Source: Gammaproteobacteria bacterium
Lineage (GTDB): Bacteria > Pseudomonadota > Gammaproteobacteria > Chromatiales > Chromatiaceae
Length of the DNA: 5,784 nucleotides
Assembly: GCA_030621975.1 (NCBI GenBank)
Contig: JAUXGQ010000141.1
Span: forward strand, 1 to 5,784
Reading direction: 5' to 3'
Under the pieces are notes generated by a model. That model did no database searches, was not told the DNA's origin, and saw only the letters and a program-made list of their open reading frames with translations. Positions 1-3,994 of the stretch are shown here, one piece after another (the first letter of the stretch is position 1; each line of letters begins with the position of its first letter). The position numbers were made by a program, and so were the translations under genes.

Positions 1-36
1 GATATTGCAGTGCAACCTTATCAACTCGGCAACCCA

Positions 37-44
37 AAGGCAAT
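37..44. repeat. Left target-site duplication (AAGGCAAT)
   Basis: The 8-mer AAGGCAAT ends exactly where the left terminal inverted repeat of the 45-215 element begins. An identical copy follows the right inverted repeat at 216-223. The perfect match and exact abutment on both sides are what a staggered-cut transposition leaves. Confidence 0.85.
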
Positions 45-56
45 GGTGATTAGCCC
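45..56 (+). repeat. Left terminal inverted repeat
   Basis: GGTGATTAGCCC begins directly after the left target duplication. It pairs with 204-215, and only the third base differs (T here, C in the inverse of the other end). In a + strand transcript this would be a G-U pair. Confidence 0.85.
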
Positions 57-203
57 CACCCTTCAGCTGATACCTTAAGAAGGGGGGTGGGGGTAGGTCG
101 GCGAAACCGTCGGCGGCAGAGATGCCGCCGTCGAGCGTACATGGACGTATTCACAGCGTGTTTCGACGCCCTACTCCCACCGCCCAGACCCAGCTGAGAC
201 AGA

Positions 204-215
204 GGGCTAATCGCC
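204..215 (-). repeat. Right terminal inverted repeat
   Basis: GGGCTAATCGCC is the inverted partner of 45-56 and ends directly before the right target duplication. Confidence 0.85.
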
Positions 216-223
216 AAGGCAAT
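216..223. repeat. Right target-site duplication (AAGGCAAT)
   Basis: Exact copy of 37-44, abutting the right terminal inverted repeat. Removing 45-223 restores a single AAGGCAAT and joins 1-44 to 224 onward as the presumed empty site. Confidence 0.85.
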
Positions 224-224
224 A

Positions 225-340
225 GACCAGACTTCCCGCCAGGGACGGGTATTCTGGGTCCATCAGGCGGAGCAGTATCCTCCTTTTCCTGGCTCGCCGG
301 GCGGAAGAGACGGGACGGGGATGTACTGCTTGCGAGCCTG
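225..340 (+). other. Two adjacent predicted stem-loops (possible structured RNA)
   Basis: Stem one pairs 225-228 with 257-260, 229-231 with 253-255 and 235-238 with 246-249, leaving a 7-nt loop. Stem two pairs 264-268 with 336-340, 271-277 with 324-330 (seven perfect pairs) and 283-289 with 303-309. The two wobble positions in stem two, 281/318 and 285/307, are G-U pairs only if the + strand is transcribed. No known RNA family is recognised. These pairings were found by eye and no folding energy has been computed. Confidence 0.4.
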
Positions 341-395
341 GCGGTGGCGATCCCGACCAGTGGTCCCGGCCGGGAAAAAACCATAAAAAAGGCAA

Positions 396-463
396 CTTCT
401 CAAAAACCCGGTGCAAAGGCTGAACAAAAGCCGCTGTAGAAATTGCCCCGGGATATTGAGAAG
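396..463. other. Compound stem-loop, 68 nt
   Basis: CTTCTCAA (396-403) pairs with TTGAGAAG (456-463). After a symmetric 3x3 internal loop, CCCGG (407-411) pairs with CCGGG (448-452). GCAA (413-416) then pairs with TTGC (443-446), and GGCT (418-421) with AGCC (429-432) around a 7-nt loop. GTAG at 436-439 could also pair with CTAC at 464-467 just outside the stem, a possible pseudoknot. On the minus strand the stem is followed by a T-rich tail interrupted by other bases (complement of 369-392), so a weak minus-strand terminator is an alternative reading. No riboswitch class is recognised. Confidence 0.5.
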
Positions 464-522
464 CTACTAAAAAAAGTTGTTAAGTTTTGCAGACGACGGT
501 CGATATCGCCAGATAGAAACGG

Positions 523-581
523 CTGACCTTTTCCGGTCAGGACCCGATCAGGGAAGACCGTTGCCCAGTACCGCAACGGTC
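523..581 (+). promoter_or_regulatory. Tandem hairpins in the presumed PilZ leader
   Basis: CTGACC (523-528) and GGTCAG (535-540) form a 6-bp stem with a 6-nt loop. GACCGTTGC (556-564) and GCAACGGTC (573-581) form a perfect 9-bp stem with an 8-nt loop. Neither is followed by a T run, so neither is a + strand terminator. If transcription of the PilZ gene starts upstream, both lie in its 5' untranslated region. A weaker 5-bp stem follows at 621-639. Any regulatory role is inferred. Confidence 0.4.
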
Positions 582-683
582 ACTCAGCGTGCGTTATGGG
601 AAGAAGCAGATTCCCAGGCAGCAGCGCGACTCATGCTGCGATTCCCGACCAGTTCAGGAGCCGGTTCCAAGGCACGGATAAAC

Positions 684-688
684 GGAGG
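684..688 (+). promoter_or_regulatory. Ribosome binding site of the PilZ gene
   Basis: GGAGG lies 10 nt upstream of the ATG at 699. It decides the start in favour of 699 over the in-phase upstream TTG at 477. Confidence 0.7.
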
Positions 689-698
689 TAACCTGGCA

Positions 699-1037
699 AT
701 GATCGTTGAACGGCGTTACAGCAAAAGGCACCCGGTGGACTTCGGTGTGAAATTCCGTTACCGCGACATCTGTTCCTGCGCCTCCCAGGCGCTGGATCTT
801 TCGTTGCAGGGGATGAAACTCGCGACAGGGTTCGCATCTCCCCCGGCAGGCGGATTTGTGGAGATCCTGTTCTCCCTGGGGGGGCGCACCTGGACGATTC
901 CGGCAGTGGTTACCCATAGCACGCCTGGCCGCATGGGGGTCATGTTCCGCGAAGCCCAGCCCGGACTCTATCAAGCAATGAGACCGAGAAGCGAAGCCGA
1001 GTATTTTTCCACGACAGCCGCACGCGCAACTCATTAG
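699..1037 (+). CDS. Small single-domain PilZ protein (c-di-GMP receptor)
   Basis: The 112-residue product is essentially one PilZ domain. Both canonical cyclic di-GMP-binding signatures are present. The RRxxxR motif is R5-R6-Y-S-K-R10 and the (D/N)xSxxG motif is D33-L-S-L-Q-G38. Beta-strand-like segments follow to about residue 85, ending in GVMF, then a polar tail. Proteins of this family bind c-di-GMP and alter motility, polysaccharide export or biofilm outputs through a partner. The partner is not evident here. There is no signal peptide or membrane segment, so the protein should be cytoplasmic. The ATG is supported by GGAGG and by the RRxxxR motif falling immediately after it, as is usual. 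The gene is preceded by a long structured leader and converges on gloB, with 13 bp between the stops and no terminator between them. Domain call is firm; the output is unknown. Confidence 0.88.
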   Translation: MIVERRYSKRHPVDFGVKFRYRDICSCASQALDLSLQGMKLATGFASPPAGGFVEILFSLGGRTWTIPAVVTHSTPGRMGVMFREAQPGLYQAMRPRSEAEYFSTTAARATH

Positions 1038-1050
1038 TGAGAAGTCCGGG

Positions 1051-1830
1051 CTAATCGTACTTGCGGTCTTTCCAGGAACGCACCGCGGCAAAAACTTCAG
1101 CCCCTGTGCGCAGAGGCCCGCCGGCATAAGTCTCTGCCGCCTCGATCACCCGCGGGACATCGGCGCGCAGAAAAGGATTGGTCTGCAGTTCCAACTCCAG
1201 GAGAGAAGGGACGGTGGGCCGATCGCTGGCGCGGGAGGCTCGGTCCTGCTTCTCCCGCTCCAGGAGCGCCTGATTATCCGGCTCCACCCATTTTGCAAAT
1301 CCGAGATTGTCCAGCGTGTACTCGTGGGCGCAATAGATTCGGGTTGCCGGGGGAAGCCCGGCGATACGGCTCAGTGACCGGTAGAGATCAGCGGCGGTCC
1401 CGTCGAACACCCTGCCGCAACCACCCGTAAACAGTGTATCACCGCAAAAAAGCGCGCCTTCGCCGTAGTACGCAATGTGTCCCGCGGTATGACCCGGTAC
1501 GTCTATCGCCTTCAATTCGGCATCCATACCGGCGACGGTTGCACGATCGCCCTCGCGCAGGGCGTGAGTTACGGTCGGAATCGACTCCCGCGCCGGTCCG
1601 AATACGGGAATTCCCGGAAACACGCCCAGGAGATCCTGCACGCCTCCCGTATGGTCCCAGTGATGGTGGGTTATCAGGATGGCGCCCAATTCCAGCCCGT
1701 GGGCTCTCAGGTATTCCAGTACCGGCTCTTCGTCACCCGGATCGACCACGGCAGACACCTGCGCGCCAGGATTGCGCAGTAACCAGATGTAGTTATCGTC
1801 AAAGGCTGGAATAGGGGTGATGCTTAACAT
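1051..1830 (-). CDS. gloB: Hydroxyacylglutathione hydrolase (glyoxalase II)
   Basis: This metallo-beta-lactamase-fold enzyme hydrolyses S-D-lactoylglutathione to D-lactate and glutathione, the second step of methylglyoxal detoxification, in the cytoplasm. The 259 residues match the family's usual length. All binuclear metal ligands are visible: H55, H57, D59 and H60 in THHHWDH, H114 in GHTAGH, D131 in CGDTLF, and H169 in CAHEY. Glutathione-contact positions are also recognisable: R140 in GCGR, Y171, and the C-terminal RSWK near 251-254. The N-terminus (IPAFDDNYIWLL) is typical, which supports the ATG at 1830. GGGAAG about 9 nt upstream is a modest ribosome binding site. The gene is divergent from DUF1820 across 83 bp. 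Its last codons lie tail-to-tail with the PilZ gene. Catalytically intact by inspection. Confidence 0.96.
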   Translation of the reverse strand: MLSITPIPAFDDNYIWLLRNPGAQVSAVVDPGDEEPVLEYLRAHGLELGAILITHHHWDHTGGVQDLLGVFPGIPVFGPARESIPTVTHALREGDRATVAGMDAELKAIDVPGHTAGHIAYYGEGALFCGDTLFTGGCGRVFDGTAADLYRSLSRIAGLPPATRIYCAHEYTLDNLGFAKWVEPDNQALLEREKQDRASRASDRPTVPSLLELELQTNPFLRADVPRVIEAAETYAGGPLRTGAEVFAAVRSWKDRKYD

Positions 1831-1863
1831 GGCTAGTCTTCCCGACGAATCAACCGGGGATAC

Positions 1864-1877
1864 TGGTATAATATACC
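1864..1877 (+). promoter_or_regulatory. Extended -10 promoter for DUF1820, embedded in a palindrome
   Basis: TGGTATAAT (1864-1872) is a perfect extended -10, about 41 nt before the DUF1820 start, with no good -35. It overlaps GGTATAATATACC (1865-1877), an inverted repeat with 5-bp arms. The opposite strand therefore offers TATATT and TATTAT, a possible -10 for gloB with a leader of about 30 nt. One site could serve both divergent genes. Confidence 0.6.
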
Positions 1878-1913
1878 CATCACGCTTTACGGGAAACGGC
1901 AGTGGACAGTTGA

Positions 1914-2252
1914 ATGCAGATTTTCAGGATCACGTTTATCAACCAGGGTAAATTATACGAACTCTACGCCGAATCCGTACGCCAGGGGGAGTTCTACGGA
2001 TTCGTTGAGATCGAAGGACTGGTATTCGAACAAACCAGTTCCGTGGTTATCGATCCTGCCGAAGAGCGTTTGCGCAACGAGTTCAAGGGCGTAAACCGCA
2101 CGCTGGTGCCCATGCACGCCATTATCCGCATCGACCAGGTGGAGAAGAAGGGTCAGGGGAAAATCGTGGACATCGAAAATAATTCTTCAAATGTCACACC
2201 GTTTCCCGGTGCGATTTACGCACCAGAGAAGACACCAGACAAAGACTCCTGA
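1914..2252 (+). CDS. DUF1820 family protein
   Basis: The 112-residue protein has the family's recognisable sequence: an N-terminal strand pattern IFRITFINQGKLYELYA, then YGFVEIEGLVF, VVIDPAEERLRNEF, and the highly conserved VPMHAIIRIDQVEKKG at about 66-80. The last 30 residues are polar and probably disordered. The family is small, soluble and uncharacterised. No catalytic residues stand out, and I do not assign a function. The ATG follows only a weak GGA ribosome binding site, but it begins the conserved first strand and lies suitably downstream of the extended -10 at 1864. The gene is followed after 41 bp by another unrecognised gene in the same direction, probably co-transcribed. Family assignment is from remembered sequence features, not a search. 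Confidence 0.85.
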   Translation: MQIFRITFINQGKLYELYAESVRQGEFYGFVEIEGLVFEQTSSVVIDPAEERLRNEFKGVNRTLVPMHAIIRIDQVEKKGQGKIVDIENNSSNVTPFPGAIYAPEKTPDKDS

Positions 2253-2293
2253 GGGTGCGGCAAACTTTATCCGAAGCGGGAAGAACCCATTCC

Positions 2294-2761
2294 ATGACTC
2301 AGATTGCAAACGACAAGGAACTAAGACAAACCCTCGATTCCCTCCCGTTGAGCGACCAACGAACGGTTGGCGGATTAATGGTGAACAATGTACTGAAGCT
2401 GGCCAAGGATGCCCGGATCACGCGAGCAGCGCAAGTCGCGATGAATCCGAACAGGCAGGACGCGGAACTGGAAACCGCCTACCGCGACGCGAAGGCTTTC
2501 TCGGTCAACTCGTACACGGCCTGTGGTCGTGATGCGGATTGGTTGGCGCAGGCGGAACATTTCGTCGCCGCGGCCACGACAGCCTGCCTGCTGCCCGAGG
2601 ACCAGCTAAGCGGCGCCGACAACCCGGCTTGGCGGGCCGCCATGCAGGCACGCATGGCGAAAAACTGTGAAATGATCGAAAGCGGCGAAGGGGCCGTGGA
2701 TAACGAAGCGGCCAGACAATACGCTATTGTCAGTGAGTTTCTGGGCCGAAAAAGTACTTGA
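2294..2761 (+). CDS. Conserved-looking hypothetical helical protein
   Basis: I do not recognise the family. From the ATG at 2294 the product is 155 residues, mostly alanine-rich amphipathic helix by eye, with no signal peptide, membrane segment or nucleotide-binding motif. Cysteines fall at 77, 98 and 125, too scattered for a standard metal site. A GTG at 2255 in the same frame, 2 nt after the DUF1820 stop, would add 13 residues but lacks a ribosome binding site. GGGAAG at 2278-2283 favours 2294, though not strongly. The position 41 bp after DUF1820, with no terminator between, suggests co-transcription. Codon use looks like the neighbouring genes, which supports it being a real gene. Confidence 0.75.
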   Translation: MTQIANDKELRQTLDSLPLSDQRTVGGLMVNNVLKLAKDARITRAAQVAMNPNRQDAELETAYRDAKAFSVNSYTACGRDADWLAQAEHFVAAATTACLLPEDQLSGADNPAWRAAMQARMAKNCEMIESGEGAVDNEAARQYAIVSEFLGRKST

Positions 2762-2807
2762 CCGCGGAAAATATACTGTTTGGGTCAGTGAAGTGCGTAG
2801 CGCGCTT

Positions 2808-2817
2808 TGCTAAAATT
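2808..2817 (+). promoter_or_regulatory. Predicted bolA promoter (-10, sigma-S-like)
   Basis: TGCTAAAATT contains an extended -10 (TGC before TAAAAT at 2811-2816), and the C directly before the hexamer is a known sigma-S preference. No good -35 lies 16-18 bp upstream, which also fits sigma-S. E. coli bolA has a sigma-S-responsive promoter, so this agrees with known biology. Here it is inferred from the motif only. An 8-bp palindrome, AGCGCGCT, lies just upstream at 2799-2806. Confidence 0.45.
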
Positions 2818-2839
2818 AACTTGCAGCGGGTTAACATTC

Positions 2840-2844
2840 GAGGT
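2840..2844 (+). promoter_or_regulatory. Ribosome binding site of bolA
   Basis: GAGGT lies 8 nt before the ATG at 2853. It selects 2853 rather than the second in-frame ATG at 2859. Confidence 0.7.
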
Positions 2845-2852
2845 AACCGGTC

Positions 2853-3173
2853 ATGACTATGCAGGAAACCATTCGCAGCAAGATACAGCAACGACTCGAC
2901 CCCATGCACCTGGATGTGGCTGACGAAAGCCACATGCATAACGTCCCCGAAGGTTCCGAATCCCATTTCAAGGTCACAGTGGTCAGCGATCGATTCAACG
3001 GGAAAAAGCTCATCGCCCGTCATCGCGTGATCAACGAAATTCTGGCCGACGAGTTGAGAACCGGAATCCATGCCCTGGCGCTGCATACCCTGACGCCGGA
3101 TGAATGGTTTGAAAAAAGCGGGCGGGTGCCCGCCTCGCCGGAGTGTCTGGGGGGCTCCAAGTCGACACAATAA
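2853..3173 (+). CDS. bolA: BolA family stress-response / iron-sulfur protein
   Basis: The 106-residue product covers the complete BolA fold and is close in length to E. coli BolA (105). Diagnostic segments are DESHMHNVPEGSESHFKVTVVSDRF at about 24-48, RHR at 56-58 (part of the helix-turn-helix-like region) and HALALHTLTPDEW at about 73-85. The C-terminal ASPECLGG resembles the E. coli tail and keeps its cysteine (C98). BolA proteins partner monothiol glutaredoxins in [2Fe-2S] cluster handling. In E. coli, BolA also acts as a transcription factor in stationary phase and morphology control. Conserved histidines suitable for cluster sharing (H29, H78) are present. A 91-bp gap with its own predicted -10 separates it from the upstream gene. 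The 3' end unusually encodes a perfect terminator structure on the other strand. Confidence 0.95.
   Translation: MTMQETIRSKIQQRLDPMHLDVADESHMHNVPEGSESHFKVTVVSDRFNGKKLIARHRVINEILADELRTGIHALALHTLTPDEWFEKSGRVPASPECLGGSKSTQ
3112..3133 (-). terminator. Intrinsic terminator on the minus strand, inside bolA
   Basis: Read on the minus strand, GCGGGC (3133-3128), the loop ACCC and GCCCGC (3123-3118) form a 6-bp GC-only stem, followed directly by six T (3117-3112). This is a textbook rho-independent terminator. It points toward lower coordinates, although the nearest minus-strand gene upstream, the symporter, ends at 3991, about 860 bp away. It may end symporter read-through or an unannotated minus-strand RNA. 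Chance arising from the bolA codons is the main alternative. Confidence 0.55.
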
Positions 3174-3289
3174 ACCGTCCCGGTTATTCCCATGATCAGA
3201 TGGCTGCTGGGAGGCCTGGTACAGCTCCTCAATTCTGCGTCGACTATCTGTCGCAACGGTTCTCCAGCCGCCCGGGAAAGTCAATTTAC

Positions 3290-3305
3290 CGTTAACCTTT
3301 TAACG
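3290..3305. promoter_or_regulatory. Palindrome CGTTAA-CCTT-TTAACG
   Basis: Perfect 6-bp inverted repeat with a 4-nt centre, 18 bp upstream of the predicted -35 at 3324. It could be a binding site for a dimeric regulator or a small hairpin. There is no T run to make it a terminator on either strand. Confidence 0.35.
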
Positions 3306-3323
3306 AATCGTTGCATAAAAAAA

Positions 3324-3351
3324 TTTACAGTTTGTTCACATCTGCTACATT
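3324..3351 (+). promoter_or_regulatory. Candidate sigma-70 promoter for the gene at 3596
   Basis: TTTACA (3324-3329) and TACATT (3346-3351) are separated by 16 bp. Each matches the consensus at four or five of six positions, just after an A-rich tract. It would give a leader of about 235 nt before the 3596 start, including the palindrome at 3443 and the stem at 3547. Confidence 0.35.
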
Positions 3352-3442
3352 CGTCGCCCGAATTTTGCCCCTCCCCGAGCATATTCCGGTTAGATTCGCG
3401 TCACCGATTGGCGGCCTTCACACTGCCAGAAGTTTAAATAAT

Positions 3443-3459
3443 ACCCAATTTCATTGGGT
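3443..3459. promoter_or_regulatory. Palindrome ACCCAAT-TTC-ATTGGGT
   Basis: Perfect 7-bp arms around a 3-nt centre. On the minus strand it sits between TTGTAA (complement of 3459-3464) and TATTAT (complement of 3438-3443). Those could be a weak promoter with a short 15-bp spacer, which would make the palindrome an operator. On the + strand TACAAT (3460-3465) follows it. Function is inferred. Confidence 0.35.
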
Positions 3460-3546
3460 TACAATCTGTCCGCTCAGAGAGTCAGGCAGACTTTGAATTC
3501 CCGCGGTATCTCTGGTTCAGTTTTGGTACAGCTGATGCATGTAATC

Positions 3547-3594
3547 CTGCAGGCACACACAGATGAATTTCCCCGTCTCGCCGGAGGCCTGCAG
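3547..3594 (+). promoter_or_regulatory. Inverted repeat enclosing the ribosome binding site
   Basis: CTGCAGGC (3547-3554) is perfectly complementary to GCCTGCAG (3587-3594), which ends one base before the ATG at 3596. GGAGG at 3583-3587 lies at the inner edge of the stem, its last G paired. In mRNA the stem would crowd the initiation region and could lower or condition translation. The 32-nt loop has no recognised motif. Confidence 0.4.
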
Positions 3595-3595
3595 A

Positions 3596-3994
3596 ATGAA
3601 ACAATCAGAACTCCAAGTACTGACCGATCAGCAGTCGAAAGACGCGCTTGCCGATCAGAAAACCAAGATGAAGATGCGCGGCATTCTCAGCCGTCAGATC
3701 CTCAGGTGCGAGAATCAGGCCTACGCCGGTACCTCCGGTATCAGTGAAAACAACTACAAAATGGGATTCAAACCCGGCTATTGCAACACGCAAACCGGAG
3801 AAACAATCATCTCCAGGTTCGCCGATGGCCGCCCCTGCCCAGTGCATACCTTGGATGGCCTGCCGATCGCCTGGGTGGCCGTACGGGACTCCAGCGGCCG
3901 GGTCCTCACCGCTCGCAACGGGATCATCGCTGGATTTCTGCTTGACGGGTACTTCTACACCCGTGCGCAGGCGGCCGAGATGTTGAGGCATTAG
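3596..3994 (+). CDS. Hypothetical protein, 132 residues
   Basis: I do not recognise a named family. The start is well supported: GGAGG (3583-3587) lies 8 nt before the ATG. An in-phase ATG at 3563 would add 11 residues without a comparable site. Residues 1-35 are charged and helix-prone. About 55-130 look like a compact alpha/beta domain with many turns, including GETIISRFADGRPCPVHTLDGLPIAWVAVRD and GIIAGFLLDGYFYTRAQAAEML. Cysteines are at 38, 63 and 81. No signal peptide, membrane helix or catalytic motif is apparent. The TAG stop overlaps the TAA stop of the convergent symporter, with the two sharing 3991-3994. A long leader with palindromes suggests it is separately regulated. Codon use resembles its neighbours. 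Confidence 0.8.
   Translation: MKQSELQVLTDQQSKDALADQKTKMKMRGILSRQILRCENQAYAGTSGISENNYKMGFKPGYCNTQTGETIISRFADGRPCPVHTLDGLPIAWVAVRDSSGRVLTARNGIIAGFLLDGYFYTRAQAAEMLRH

Larger units (their letters stand above)
45..215. mobile_element. Non-autonomous MITE-like element, 171 bp
   Basis: The ends are GGTGATTAGCCC (45-56) and the inverse of GGCGATTAGCCC (204-215), matching at 11 of 12 positions, and both are flanked by AAGGCAAT. The two halves are also complementary internally. CAGCTG occurs at 64-69 and 191-196, the same 7 bp inside each inverted repeat. Positions 86-97 pair with 170-181, with one G-T. Positions 102-107 pair perfectly with 160-165. The centre carries an 8-bp hairpin (111-118 with 123-130) closed by a GAGA loop. 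The whole element can therefore fold into one long imperfect hairpin. It has no credible reading frame, so mobility would depend on a transposase supplied elsewhere. IS families known for roughly 8-bp duplications include IS1595, ISL3, IS66, IS6 and some IS1 members. I cannot assign one from the ends alone. Confidence 0.85.
224..698. other. Gene-free, hairpin-rich stretch upstream of the PilZ gene
   Basis: No reading frame here is convincing. The available frames have no good ribosome binding site, run antisense through hairpins, or are shadows. A frame in phase with the PilZ gene is open from a TTG at 477, but it looks unlike protein and the good start is at 699. Instead the stretch holds consecutive inverted repeats at 225-260, 264-340, 396-463, 523-540, 556-581 and 621-639. 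No strong sigma-70 promoter is visible. The best candidate, TTGAGA at 456-461 with TTAAGT at 480-485, has an 18-bp spacer and a poor -10. Confidence 0.6.
3174..3595. other. Intergenic region with no gene found
   Basis: Reading frames here lack ribosome binding sites and protein-like composition. The first part is ordinary sequence. Positions 3280-3350 and 3430-3465 are A/T-rich and hold two short palindromes and promoter-like hexamers. The final 50 bp form a stem around the next ribosome binding site. A 5-bp stem right after bolA (3173-3185) has no T tail and is not called a terminator. Confidence 0.6.

Noticed and set aside
364..375. Perfect palindrome TCCCGGCCGGGA next to an A run
   Set aside because: It has no loop, and the A run is on the wrong side for a + strand terminator. 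On the minus strand the T run comes before the stem, not after.
1..416. A minus-strand gene interrupted by the MITE
   Set aside because: The minus frame from 416 stops at 207 inside the element. Removing 45-223 does leave it open to the window edge, but that adds only about a dozen codons, which is easily chance, and the translation is unconvincing.
122..439. Open frame of 105 codons on the + strand
   Set aside because: It starts inside the MITE centre, has no ribosome binding site, crosses the element's right end and target duplication, and has no protein-like pattern.
477..698. 74-residue N-terminal extension of the PilZ protein from a TTG
   Set aside because: No ribosome binding site precedes 477, the residues do not look like a domain, and the RRxxxR motif normally sits close to the N-terminus, as it does from 699.
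1048..1057. Ten-base match to the MITE right end (GGGCTAATCG)
   Set aside because: It is explained by the gloB stop codon and the preceding conserved KYD codons. There is no matching partner end or duplication nearby.
3173..3185. AACCG-TCC-CGGTT stem right after the bolA stop
   Set aside because: Only five pairs and no T run, so it is not supported as a terminator.
2730..3284. Minus-strand open frame of 184 codons across bolA
   Set aside because: It is the antisense shadow of bolA and shows no family resemblance, although the terminator inside it prompted a second look.
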